A stretch of 64,000 nt of DNA from Chrysomallon squamiferum. Lineage: Eukaryota > Mollusca > Gastropoda > Neomphalida > Peltospiridae. The notes beneath the pieces are model-generated. The model saw only the letters and a program-made list of their open reading frames with translations, was not told the DNA's origin and did not search any database. Shown piece after piece: positions 12,290 to 27,024 of this stretch (the stretch's first letter is position 1; every line of letters begins with the position of its first letter). The stretch lies in NCBI GenBank assembly GCA_012295275.1, contig CM022672.1:20738894-20802893 (forward strand), written 5' to 3'. The position numbers and the translations under genes were made by a program.

Positions 12290-13043
12290 AACTATAAATG
12301 TAAGAAAATAATATTTATTTCTAAAATAGAAAATACAAAAATAATTAGTAGACAGGAATTCTGTAAATGATTGTAATTCACACTTACATGAAAGCTAAAA
12401 TGATTTAGAAATATGTATAATTCTGGTTAATAATATAAAAATGAAGCTGGGGTAATAAAATCTAGGTAGTAAAATAAAAATATAAAGTGTTTATAACAGA
12501 AGTCAAAATTACAACAAAAAAAAATTCATCTGAATATTTAAACAGAAAATGATTTTTAAATTACAAATATTTTAATAAAACAAAACTGATACACATCAAA
12601 ATAACTAAATTAAACCACTGAACAAAACAACACTGAAAGGCTTTTGGATAAACATAATTAAAATAACATTAAAAAGTATGTTTGGAGATTTGTTTAAAAG
12701 CTTAAAAACAGTAGCACTGTGTAGGCTCAGTGAACTATTATCACTGTATGAAAACATCATTAGTTTTAAACACAGTTTATAACGTTTGATAGAAATATAA
12801 CAGAACTATAATAATGTAACAAAACAGTAAAGTGCCCACATCAGAAATAACACAAGAAGTTAGAGCTAATCTACACAAATGTAAAATGTTATATGTCTAG
12901 CAAACCAGTTATTACACAGTTGTTAGAATCTAGTAAATATTTATATCAATAAAAGGCACATATATATCTATATCTATCTATATATTCACATGTTATGGTA
13001 TTATGTATAAAAACATGGTTAATCTTAAAGTGTGAGTTAATGT
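12290..13043 (-). other. probable 3' UTR of the giant gene
   Basis: This AT-rich stretch follows the stop codon at 13,044-13,046 on the minus strand. A minus-strand AATAAA at 12,319-12,314 is the first good poly(A) signal I see downstream, which would place cleavage near 12,290-12,300. No other gene is visible between. Confidence 0.35.
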
Positions 13044-13191
13044 TTAAAAAGACGAGTGGAAGGAAGTCTCATCATGTCCTGGGTTGTAAAACATCAGTTT
13101 GTGTTCAGAGTGGAGACTGTAATGTCCGTCATATGTCATTTCATGTGAAGGCTGTGGCACCTCATGGGTCTGATGTTTAGGCCTCTTTCTC
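13044..13191 (-). CDS. terminal exon: cytoplasmic tail and stop
   Basis: The acceptor TTTCTCCAG|GAGAAAGAGG is followed by 48 codons and TAA. The exon opens with a stop-transfer cluster (RRKRPKH across the junction), then a hydrophilic His/Ser/Pro-rich tail with three tyrosines (MTYDGHYSL and MFYNPGHD) and ends HSSF. No kinase, ITAM or PDZ-ligand motif is convincing. The tyrosines could be phosphorylation or sorting sites. That is speculation. Confidence 0.85.
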
Positions 13192-16100
13192 CTGGAGAAA
13201 AAATATAAAATAAAATAAAATAAAAAAATAAATTTGTTTTCTTAAACAAATAAGTAAAACTTTGTGAATTTGAAATTTCATACTCACACTATATAGATTG
13301 CCTCATTCTTTACGTCAGTTATGTGTAAAAGACTAATTGGTAACAAATATTTTATTCATTAACAGTTAATGTTTTTTGACATGGTTACTTAAGAGAAAAT
13401 AAAGCAAATGAGGACTACTCACCTTCTTAAAATGATCACAGCAACAATAATGATGACAATGAGAAGAGCAGCAGCTACACATCCTATTATAATAATCGTT
13501 TTGGTTGTACAATCTTCAAAACATAGAGACACAAATACTCACAAAACAGACAAACTGATAAACACAAAACACATTCACAAAACAGACACACTGATAAACA
13601 CAAAACACAGAACAAAAACACTGATAAAAACACTGAAAAACACAAAACACAAACTGGTAAACATAAAACCTAGACACACTGAAAACACAAAACATATAAA
13701 CAGATAAACATAAAAAACACCTAGACAAACACATACAGGTAAAAAACCTAGACACACTGATAAACACAAAACATATAAACAGATAAACATAAAACGTAAA
13801 CATAAAACCAAAACACATACACAGGTAAACATAAAACCTAGACACACTGATAAACACAAAACACATACACAGGTAAACATAAAACATAGACACTGATAAA
13901 CTCAAAACATATACACAGGTAAACATAAAACCTAGACACACTGATAAACACAAAACACATACACAGGTAAACATAAAACGTAGACACACTGATAAACACA
14001 AAACACAAACATACAAAAAAAAAACACACTGATAAACACAGATTAAACATTAATAGACACACTGATAAACAAAATAAGATAAACATACATACTTATAATA
14101 GGTAAAATAATCCTAATATTAAAATAAATCAGAGGTATTTAATAAGTATAAAAATAAGAGATTATATAAAAAGATATAAAATGTAAACAAAACTTATAAC
14201 ATTATATAAAGATATAAAATTATACATGTAAATGTAAACACACTTACTGCTACTTTGAGACCAGGATGTAGAAGAAACTGATGGGTCACAAATGAGACAA
14301 GGATCACTACCCTTCTGGCTGTTTCTTGTGTAACACTGACCATTAATATAACATGTTGAGTCCTGTAAAATACACAACTTGGGTTAGGCTGTGGTAAACT
14401 TTACAGAACATGTAGGTTTGTTGTAAACTGTTCATAACGTAAATTTATTGTAAACGTCACATGTATGTTTTATTGTAAACTTTACAGAACATGTAGGCTT
14501 TTAGTAAGCTTTACCTTTATAGAACATGAAGGTTTGTTGTCGCCAGAGATAGAACATGCCATACACACAGAACTGTACACAAGAAACATGGCTTCCTGGT
14601 CGCTAACAGACATCCCGTCATTGCTGACAGTGATAGCAAAGTGTGAGATTCTGGGCAGTAGACACATCACTTCGTATATACTCCGATACTCAGCACGTCT
14701 CTTGACCACATCACCTCGAGATGTAATACCTGTGTCTGATACCTGATAAACAAACAGACAAACAAATAAATACATAAATAATAAGCTTACTATAATGAAT
14801 TAAACAGAAGAAAAAAAAAAAAAATATTATACTTGTCTCTAAGTAATAACTTCCAATTTTCTGAAATAAAATTAAAAAAATTAAAGTCTTTCATACCTCA
14901 ATTGGTTCAAAATGACAGTACAGATTACTGGTGTTAAAGAAGTTTTCTCCCTTTATCAGAGTGGTGTAACACAGCTGTGTGTTAGTCTGACAGGTGGCGC
15001 TGCTCAGACTGGACTGCAGGGTTGGTTTTGTAGTTGTAGGAAGAGCACAGTCAGGGCCAGACCAACCAGATGTACATGAACATGTCCCTGAATAAACAAA
15101 AAAAAAAAAATATTAATAATAATAATCATGTACTTGAATATGTTCATGAATAATAATAATTAAAAAAATAAAAATAAAGAATTAAAAACAGAAACAAAAA
15201 ATGTATATGATATCTATATTCGAGTATACTTCACTGCTGTTAGAGTGAAATAATATACTGCTAAAATGGTACAGTTATATATGTGTAGTTGTATATATTG
15301 TACCTTTGTCAGATGTTTATTTTATATATGTGTAGTGTTATCTACTGTACCTGTGTCACATGTTTATTTTATATATGAGTAGTTGTGTCTGTTGTACCTG
15401 TGTCACATGTTCCATGGAAGCTGCAGGCCTCTGGACAGAGCAGTTTAACAACGACTGGAAGGAGTGGGGCAGTTTCAGTATTGTTAGGTTTTGTCCATGT
15501 TTCTGTGTCACGTGCAATTGTTATTAAACATCTTTGTTGAACATTTTCTTGCGCATCCTTTGCCCACTCAATATTGTCAGTTAGCTACAGAGATGATAAC
15601 AATAATAATTATTTTTAAATGTAACATACAAAATACATTTGTTTATGTTATATAAATTTGTTTAGATATATATATATATATATATACACCTCTTAACACT
15701 TAAATTAGTTTTACCACTGTTGTCAATGTGATATAATGTTTTAACTATGAAGTGCAGAAATTGTTGTACAAACTGTAAGTTTCAAAATTTAATATTTTAG
15801 TGTTTTACTAATGATCACGGTCAGAAAACAAAAGCTGTTGTACTTTATTACAAGTTTACCTTGATGTCAGTAATACAGTTTTCTATTTCATCAGTGTAGT
15901 TGTCTGTGACGAAGTGCACGCAGTCATCATAACTTTGAGCTGATCGAATCTTTGTTGTGCACAAATCAGTTGCATTCTTTTCTGTCACACCACTGGCTGT
16001 AGGCCAGGCTATTTTCTGAAGTAAACACCAGTTAAATTAATTCACATTGTTCACACTTTATACAGTGTTTAACTCACACTGTTATCTCACTTTATAACAG

Positions 16101-19100
16101 TATACATTTGACACTGTTATATAACAGCATTTTCATCTTTTGATTATTAAATTTGAATATACAGACACACACATACAAACATGTATATTCATACTGATAT
16201 ATACGCATTTGCTTTAATTTTATGCTGTGTTATTTAAATATTAATGCATGTAATTACATATTACTGATGTCACTCACATTTATTTCATTGAAGTTTGGGT
16301 CATAGATGAAGGCTTGCTCAGTTGCTCTCTTTCTGCGACTCTGTTGTTGTGTCTGGCTCTTCATATGGTCAGTAATTAGTCTCTTGGTGATGTCTACTGC
16401 CGCTGTTCAAAGAGGCAGTTTACAAAACAGTGAGTTTTTTCATTAAGTTTTTATTAAATAACATGCAATATGTAAATAACTAAAACTGAAATATAACAAA
16501 TGGGTTTTAATAACAGCTGTAAGAAATGATAAATCCAGAACAGTTTCAAAGAAATACATCTAAAAATTTGAAAAACTATATTACCATAACATTTAATAGT
16601 TTTGGTAAAATTAAAAATAAAGTGTATTAAAACAAACATCAGAAAGAGTACATATATTTACCATCATAAACATCAATTTCACAAGGATCAATGTCACTAA
16701 AGTAGTCACATGATGTGCTGTTTGAGGAAAAGTAACAATAGATGGTAGGGCTGAGGTCATTGGCTCCCCTGTATCCCAGGTACTGACTATCTCTGTTGTT
16801 TGTAATTCTGAAAATATTAATAAAAAACTGAAAAGTTGTCTTAAAACCTTTATGATCTTTCCTATCACTTTGAACACACTAGTATCGAATAAAACTATTA
16901 GAGTAAAGAATAAATTCAAAAATAAACACTGAGACACATCCATAAACAACCCTGGACTGCATACACATAGGGCAAGGTGGGGTAATTCTGGCCCCTGAGG
17001 TATATTGTGACCTGTAGCCACTATACTGCTGTCCAGATTTCTGGAACTAAGTTGATATAAATAGAACCTTCCTATCTCTCAGTAGAACAAAGGATGTAGG
17101 TAATCAACCATTTACATGTGAAGTATAGTGGCCATGAAAGTAATGAAAACAACAAGATTGTAAAAAAAAAAAACAGAATAATATACCAAAGTCAAAATGT
17201 TGATGATGATGAGCCTGAATTAGAAGACAGAGATGCAGTTGATACACAAGAAAAATGTGAACTCTGTGGCAGAGTTGATGATGGCATAAATTCTGATGAG
17301 TTTATAGGATGTGATGGGTGCCCACATTGGTATTGTCTTGATCCTGGTGCAAACCTCGAAATCCCAGCTGGTGCAGATTTGAAAAATGTTGTATTCTTGT
17401 GTGATATTTGTTAAGGAGCTTAGTTTATTGAAGTTTTGAATCTGACTTGTATTATGATTAGGGCTAATTATTATCATAGTAAACAATGATTATATAGCAA
17501 TAATTATTACAACAAATTTGAAGACCAAAATACAACATGAATGTAGGGGCCAGATTTACCCCAAATCATCGGAGCAAATCTGGCTCCTGACAACAATTTT
17601 TGATCTGGTGTTAGAAGTATAAGCACTATGCATTTAGTGTTTTTGTATTTTGAAGCAGAAATAGATGTATTACACATTATTCACTCCATTTTGTTGTTTC
17701 CTTTTGTCTGTGAAACTGTAGGTGAGGTTGAATGGAAAAGGAGACCAGAATTACCCCACCTTACCCTACATGTATCAACATACTTAAACAAACATTCTGA
17801 TTCTTACCTCCATGATTTGATAAAGTTGGTTGGCTGGAACCATCTTGTCCTGTTTGCAGTGATCATCTTTTCTCCAGTAGTCAATGTCAAATCATCAGAA
17901 ACATCATTGTTATAAATTCCACAAAGACCTGAAATATATTTTTAAAATACCCAGTAACACACTGATTTAGTTATATCTTTTTAAAATACACAGTAACACA
18001 TTCAAATATTTATTTTTAAAATACACAATAAGACATTTAGTTATTTATTTTTAAAATATACAATAACTCATTTAGTTATTTATTTTTGAAATACAAAGTA
18101 ACACACTGCTTTAGTTATTTTGACTTCTGTGATAAAAAAAAAATGTGTGAAATGTACACTGAGTATCATGTAGGTTTCTTCTGAATTGTGTGGTCACATC
18201 CACTGTACCATACCTCTGGTCTTGCCAAAGTCTCTTCCTGATGGCTCTATCCACATGTTGAGGAACTGTCCTATTGTGTTCTTCACTGTCACTTTGGTTC
18301 CTGTTGGCAGCAGCACCTACAGTGTTGTTATGTATGTTAGTCTGTTACAGTAACTATTCAAACAGTAATAAATAATTAAAACATTAAGTAACTTTTGGTA
18401 TGATAAACATCTATGACAATTTGATAGAGTGAACTTAGGATATATATGACATTAAAGAAGGATAAACCTACATGACTCATTATAATACATCAAGTCTAAA
18501 TGTATAAAGCATTTTACAGTAAATCTAAACTGAATTTACATTGTACATTATAAGATATTTGTCACATTATAATAAGTTTGCAATAAACTACTTGAGATAA
18601 TACAATAAACCTAACTGAAACTTACAATAAAGTAGTTAAACCTATATGAGTTATTTCAATAAATCTAGGTTACATCTATCTGGTATATTACAACCAAACC
18701 AAGTCAAACCTACCTAACATATTACAGTAAACCTACATGACACATTAAAATGCCGATGTTGAAACTACAAGACATATTATAATAAACTTAAATGTTATAT
18801 TACAATATATGGGGGTCAAAGCTAATGACATGTTACAATACATGTAAGTTAAACCTACATGATATATTCTTCCAGCACGTTCTTGGTAGATCTTTGTGGC
18901 GGGTGTCAAGTCTCCTCTGAAGAATTCTTCAGGAACAAGAGGATTGAAGACAAAACTCTTCACTGTCTGGAAACACTTGTTAAAGCGAATTATATCATTG
19001 CCAGATCGAATTGTAACTGCACAGGTACCAGATCCCCACCCAGATGGCAAAGCATAAGCTCTTACCTGTAAAACAGTTTAATTTGAAAATGATAAAGTCA

Positions 19101-22100
19101 CCATACTTACATCTAAAATATATTAAAATAATTCCAAGAAAACAAAAAAGGGATAGTAAATAAATGACAGAATGCAAATACAATATGTTGATTGTAGAGA
19201 TAAACTAATTTATGTATTCTGTGACTTCTAATTATTATGATCCTAACCTCACTGTGAATGCTTACCTCAACTTCTTGTTCTGTGTGTTGATAAAGAATAA
19301 ATTCTCCTGCAAACATATTCTCATATTTACTGAAATGAGAGGAAAAACAACAAATAAAACAATGGGAATACCATAAGAAAATGTTTACCAATGATTTAAT
19401 TAAATAATGTTTATTTATTCTAAAGTCAATATAAAACATAAATGTTTACTTACATTGCACAAAGTAAAAACAAAAGACTAATGTTACAGTCTACAAACTA
19501 AAGGTGCTAAAGTCTACAAACTAAAAGTGTTAACGTCTATAGACAAGTAAAATACTAATGTTACAGTCTACAGACAAACTAAAAGACTAATGTTACAATC
19601 TATAAACTAAAAGAATGTTACAGTTTACAATCCAGATGAACAATGTTCACTTACAATCCATCAAATGTAACCATATGAGGATCTCCAGTAGAGCGGCAAA
19701 AAGATTCTCTTATATCTCTATTGACAACAGTTACCTGTTAATAAAAAAAAAAAAAAATTTTTTTTTTATTGTTATGTGCTTAACAGTGGTATGTTGTATG
19801 TACAAACACAGCCTACTGTGTAGTGTTTACATGTTTTATTGAAAGACAGATTACTGTTTAGAGGTTATATTTTTACTGTAACAGATTGCTCTATAGTGGT
19901 TACTTACTTTCAGTGTTTCTATTGTGGTTGTAGAAGACACCAAACCTGGGACATCATCTCGTTGTTGTATGTAGATATTCACATTCTTATTGCTGGTAAC
20001 CTGTCTATCTGAGACACTCTGGATATATAATGACTGAGTCAATGATGACATTCGTTTTCCACTGAGGGCCTCTGTGAGGTTCAGTCCAGTGTAGCGGATA
20101 ACCACGGGTCTCTTAATCTGGTTGTTTGTACACTTGCTTGGTGAACCATCTAAGCTGGTGAAAACTTCAAAGTACACGGAACACAATTTTCCATACTTGA
20201 TGATGCAGTAGAAGTCTGGCATCACTGCCATGCTGATGTTGATAGCAGACAACTCTTCTCCTTCATAGACCTCCATGGATGACGGCTTTTGTATCTGTCA
20301 CATATAAATTTATAAAAACCTCTGTAATATTTCTTAAATATATTTTGTATGTATGTAAGTATAAGTGTGAAACAATGCATGTAACATATTTAAATATGAA
20401 TGATTACCTGAAGAGATAAGCTAATTGTATTACTGTTCAAGGGAGGACTAGATTTATTTCCACATCTCTTTGGATTACTGGCTCTCACTTGACAGTACAT
20501 CTATATTAAACAAAAATAAAAAAAAATAAACAAAAAACAAAAAAATAATTGTCTTTCTGTAATTAAGAGTTTTATATTTAACTTCTAACTAAGTTTATCC
20601 TGTTGATATTTATTGTCAGTGTGCATTTATCATGTTTGTATTCACTGTCAAATATTGTGTGTCTGTATATACTGTCATAATTAACTCTATCTATATGTAC
20701 CACCACTGTTCATCCTGTTTTTATTTGTCATGTCAGTCTTTAACCTATGACTTGTCTGTTGCCATAATCTACATCTATATTTATCCTATGCCATGTCTCT
20801 GTTTATCTTATGATATGTATGAATTTATCTTTATTTACAAAAAGCATTTACAGTGTCCGAGTTTATAATCATCATATATTCCATCTGTTTCAGTATTTAA
20901 TCTGTGTATATATTTTTTTATGCCGTAATAGACTAATAGTTAGTGAATATTTTACGGTGTCATGTATGAGTGGAAAACGTACACCATCAGTGAGTATTTT
21001 GCTTCTCTGCATATCAGTGAGGTCAGTTGACTGTATAGAGACTACAGATGTTGTTGTCACTTTGTCTGTTCTCACTGACTTGTCTGCTATCAGCCACTCT
21101 ACAGTGTACACAGCATCCTCATCATCAGGTTTATCCACAGCATGTGTTATAGAACAGCTGAGAAATACTTTGTCACCACTGACAACGTATGTCAAAGCTG
21201 GAGGTGAAGACATGATGGGATACTCACTGGGATCACCTGTTCAACAGAAATCTTCATAACTATAATCATCATCATCACATCACCATTATTATTATTATTA
21301 TTATTAATATTAACAGTATTGTGTTTTAAGAATGGGTAGAATGTGTAAACTTGTAGAGGGTTTTCAGCCCTACTGTGTAGTAGTTACATGTTTTAACTTG
21401 TAGTTTCACAACAAGAAGAGTGTAACCAATCAAATAATAAAACACAGCAACAAGAAAACAACAGTTGACACATTAGAACTGATATTTGAATAACAAACAT
21501 TTTAAATAATTTGCAAAGTCTTCAATTATTTAGTAAAATTAATCCAAAAAAGGTGCACAAAATATTTTTACTCAGTACTGTATAAGCTTGTGAAGCAATG
21601 TGTTCACAGGCTATAAGCTGCTATGTTTATCTTTTAAAATGATTAAACTGAAAACATATATTACCATAGCAAGCCACTTTTGTTGTTGACATAGTAGTTT
21701 TTTCTGTGACAGTACTTTCTGTACTTCCTGTATTGACAGTGCTTTCTGTACTTCCAGTAGTGACAGTACTTTCTGTACTTCCAGTAGTGACAGTGCTTTC
21801 TGTACTTCCTATAGTGACAGTACTTTCTGTACTTCCTGTAGTGACAGTGCTTTCTGTACTTCCAGTGGTGACAGTGCTTTCTGTACTACCTGTAGTGACA
21901 GTACTTTCTGTACTTCCTGTAGTGACAGTGCTTTCTGTACTTCCTGTAGTGATAGTACTTTCTGTACTTCCAGTGCTGACAGTACTTTCTGTACTTCCTG
22001 TAGTGACAGTGCTTTCTGTACTTCCTGTAGTGACAGTGCTTTCTGTACTTCCAGTGCTGACAGCACTTTCTGTACTTTCTGTAGTGACAGTGCTTTCTGT

Positions 22101-23598
22101 ACTTTCTGTAGTGACAGTGCTTTCTGTACTTCCTGTAGTGACAGTGCTTTCTGTACTTCCAGTGGTGACAGTACTTTCTGTACTTCCTGTAGTGACAGTA
22201 CTTTCTGTACTTCCTGTAGTGACAGTACTTTCTGTACTTCCAGTGCTGACAGTACTTTCTGTACTTCCTGTAGTGACAGTACTTTCTGTACTTCCAGTGG
22301 TAACAGTACTTTCTAAATAGAGGTGATATAAATATGTATTTTATTTAGCATTGCTGGTTAAAAGTTGAAAATAAAAATAAAATTATAAAATATATCAAAA
22401 CAAAGTTACAAATGACAGAACCACAGAACACAAAGTAGAGGGTATTTCAGTATTTTTAAATAACATTACATTAAGTAAAACATTAAATAAAACAACACTG
22501 AATTCATTTTACACTAAAAACACAACACAGAACTTTGTTTTTATTTGTTTGTTACAGGTCAGATAAAGGACTGATTTTTGCCCCACACAGGTGACTGTCA
22601 CATACCCAGTAGTATTTATCAAAATGTTAACATTTATGAATATTTGGTTGCAACAATAGAGTGATGTGTTATTAACGATAAATGTTCAAAATATTAACCA
22701 ACAGAAATAGGTGTACTTTCTTAAATAAGTATAGTACTTTCACTTGTTGTACCTGTAGATGCTGGAGCTGTCAGAATAGCATCCGCTGTTTCTTTGATTG
22801 CCTTTTTCACAGTCCACCCTTCAATGATGATGTTGGCATAGATGTCTGATTTGAGTGACTTGCCAATGTAAAACTGGTTGTATGCAGACTTTGAAACTGA
22901 TCGTAAAATGAAGGTTTTCGTGTTGGCCACAGCTGCATCATCAATGTACAGAGTCAGTCCAAACTGTATACTCCATGAAAACTCAACACTGATGAAGACT
23001 TTGCTGCTGAATTTGGATGTGAACACTGTCCACTCCTGTGTTGGTGTACTCACAGTGCAGTACAAGTGGTGGTTGCGAATGTACATGGACACACCATAAC
23101 CGTCCACCTCATCAGCACCATTAGTGAAAATGTACATGATGTCTTGCATGCTGATGATGTTCAGATTAAAAGAAACAGTCAAACCAAGTTTACAGAGGGC
23201 AGGGTTCCACAAACAGCCATTTGAGAGAGATGATACATCAATGTACTGAGTTTTTCCATCAAGTTTTACAGCTGTCTTATTCCCTTCTTTACCTGGTTCC
23301 AACTGTTTCACTGACCCAATTAGAGACATGTTGAAATTAGCTGTCACCAGAGTTGTGTCCACTATCTCAATAAAAGTGTATTCCTTCACCACAATGTCTG
23401 CATCTGAAATTAGTAAGTACAACATAGAAAATGTGTCTCATTATCAGTGTCTGAAATGCTTTCATCCAGATTTTGAACATATTACTGAAATAAACTGAAC
23501 TTGAACATGTGTAGCTAAACTGCTCATTTAACAATCAATAATAATAATAATAGCAATACAATATTAGGAACAGTAATAATGACAGCAACAACAGTAAT

Positions 23599-23662
<64 letters not shown>

Positions 23663-26600
23663 TTAATAATAATTAATTTACTTCAGTATGTAAATGTATA
23701 ATTACATGTGATTGAGAGCCAGGATGTCTGTCCATTGCTACAGCGCTCAATAAAGTTGAGAGGATTCACAAACCCATCACCATAACACTTGTCTCCAATA
23801 GAACACACACCAACCTGTGAAAATTACAAAATAGTATTATATGACACTTGTCTCCAAAAGAACATAAACCATCCTGCGAAAATTACAAAATAATATTAAT
23901 TATTATTTGTCTCCAATAGAACACATGCCAAACTGTGAAAATCACAAAATAATAATATATGACACTTGTCTCCAATAGAATACGCACCAGTCTGAAAATT
24001 ACAAATTAATATTATACAAAACTTGTCTCCCATAGAACATACATGAGTTTGTGAAAATTACATATAAAATAATGGTAGTTATAAAACAATAAAACACATT
24101 TTATAACTTGACATCATTCTGAAGTAGAAAGTGAACTGAACAAACCTGTGTGTGACATCCAGTGATGTTACAAGTTTGATATGCTGAATCAAACACAACA
24201 AATAACAAAGACCCACTCTGTACGGACTCTAGGTTTTGTACAGAGACATGGAATGCTCCTTCTCCTGGAAGAGTACATATCACCTGCTGCTCGCTGATGT
24301 ACGTTGCAGTTACCATGGTAATATTGTTAGTTGACTTGAACTCAGTTTGAGAGATCTAAACATTTCAAACATTACAGTCTGTTTAAATACATTAAAATAT
24401 TTCAGTTTCTTTAAATACATTAAAACATTTCAGTTTGTTTAAAACAACATTATAACATTTCAGTTTGTTTAAATACAACATTTCAGCTAAATTTAACACA
24501 TTTTGATTTACCTAAAAAGAACATTCAAAGGTATATCTCAAAAATATCAGTGTTAACTAATAAAGTTTATGTGTAAATTTATAAAATAAAACTAGATGGG
24601 CTTAGAGTTACCTGCAACATCTATATACCAAATGTATGAAATTTCTTGTGAATTACCTCTAAACGTTCCACCAAGCACTTAAGTTGACTTGTTTCTGCAA
24701 AACCTTCTCCATACAAAGAGAGCTTAAGACAGCTGGACTGACAAACATCACACACTGGAGAGATCAGATCAAAGAGGACTGGTTTCTTTGTCAGGTCAAC
24801 AGAACAGTCATCACCAGTGTAGTTTTCAGCACACTTACACTGACCTATAACATAATCACAACTTACACTGACCTGTAACATAATCACAACATACACTCAT
24901 CTACAACATAATCACAACTTGCACTCATCTACAATGAAATCAGAACTTACACTCATCTACAATTAATGTGTCTAAAATATTCAGCATAACATCATATTAC
25001 AGATGTAACATTCTAAACTATTATAAACTGTCACCTGTTAAATCATATGTTGAACTAAAATGTTTTAATACCTTGTTCACATTTGCCGTGACTGCTGCAG
25101 TCTGCAGGACAGATGGCATTGATGATGTCTGCTGGAGGTTTTAGAACGCCATTTACATTTTTCCATAGTTCCATGTTGAACTCAAGTGCAGTGAGACACC
25201 GTTCAACTACATCAGCCAGTGCTGAGGCAGACCAATCAAATGAGCCCATTATCTGTGAAAAAATATGTCACTAATAGTAAATTGTGACTAATACATGTCA
25301 CTGATATTAAACTGTGACTAATACATGTCACCAATAGTAAACTGTGATTATCAACACGTCACTAATAATATGTCACTAACAGTAAACTGTGATTATTAAT
25401 ACATGTCACCATCAGTAAATTATGCTGCATTTGAAAATTCATGTATGAAATTGCTTAATATTCACAATACAAAAAAAAACAAATGCTGATTATCAATACT
25501 GTCTCACCATCAGTAAATTATGCTGCATTTGAAAATTCATGTATGAAATTGCTTAATATTCACAATACAAAAAAAAACAAATACTGAAATACTGTCTGCT
25601 ATGAGGATGCCATCCATTACTAACTCTAACACTCGTTGGTACAAAGATTCCATCCATTACTAACTCTAACACTGGCTGGTACAAAGAATCCATCCATTAT
25701 GCCAACACTGGCACTGCCATCCATTACTAACTCTAACACTGGTTGGTACAAAGATGCCATCCATTACTAACTCTAACACTGGCTGGTACAAAGATGCCAT
25801 CCATTACTAACTCTAACACTCTTAAACTCTAACACTGGCTGGTACAAAGATGCCATCCATCCATTACTAACCATCTAACACTGGCTGGTACAAAGATGCC
25901 ATCCATTACTAACTCTAACACTGGCTGGTACAAAGATCCCATCCATTACTAACTCTAACACTGGCTGGTACAAAGATCCCATCCATTACTAACTCTAACA
26001 CTGGCTGGCACAAAGATTCCCATCCATTACTAACTCTAACACTGGCTGGTACAAAGATGCCATCCATTACTAACTCTAACACTGGCTGGTACAAAGATGC
26101 CATCCATTACTAACTCTAACACTGGCTGGTACAAAGATGCCATCCATTACTAACTCTAACACTGGCTGGTACAAAGATGCCATCCATTACTAACTCTAAC
26201 ACTGGCTGGTATAAGCATATGGCATTGCTGTGTTTTAATAAACAACTGCACTGATAAAATTACCTGAACATCTTCCACACAGATGTCAAGACTGGCAGGA
26301 AAACTGGCACTGATCACATCCTGGCATATTTTACCTGAGGCAGATGCGTCAATTTTAAGTTTGCACTGCTTCACTGCCTCACTGTATGTGATGTTATAGT
26401 CAATCTTCTAAAAAATATTTTGTTATTTACTCAAATTAAAGTGATGAAAAAAAGCAACAGAAATTATTCAGTTTTATATATAAATATTTCTAATAACATA
26501 TTTGGTGTTACATTAAATTATTAAAATAATTTAAGACAGAAATAGAATTAATAACATGTATTTGATGTTGAAAATGCTGAATAAAGAAGAATGTAAAAGA

Positions 26601-26993
26601 TTTTACTTGCTATGGATATATATTTAATATTAAATGATTGCAATAATAAAATGGGTTACAGAAATGTATTTGCTGTAATAAAGTATTATGAAAGTCTGTA
26701 CTAACTGGGGACACATAGTTCAGGTCAAATTCAAACTGTGTCAAGGTCTGTTTAGTCAAACATTTCTTTGGAGGCTTCTCAGTGTTTGCAGATGACAGCA
26801 GTTTGTCTGTGATGTCATTTCCTGGAAACAGCACAACTCTTTCATACTATGTATAGTTAGTTGCATTAGTCATAAGTAAAATTATTTATGATATCTTTAT
26901 AAATATTTATATTTAGCTCTTCTGACTATTTATTCTGTTGATGTATTTTTATGTAATAATAGTTAAAACAGTGAGATAACTGCATAAAAAATG

Positions 26994-27024
<31 letters not shown>

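Noticed and set aside
13516-14016. Minus-strand 166-codon Cys/Phe/Val-rich frame
   Set aside because: Translation of the 48-bp intronic minisatellite. It overlaps no exon and two other frames of the same array are equally open.
21706-22320. Plus-strand 204-codon frame of VTVLSVLPV repeats
   Set aside because: It is the antisense of the mucin-like exon. The minus-strand reading joins flanking exons in phase, while this one has no splice or domain context.
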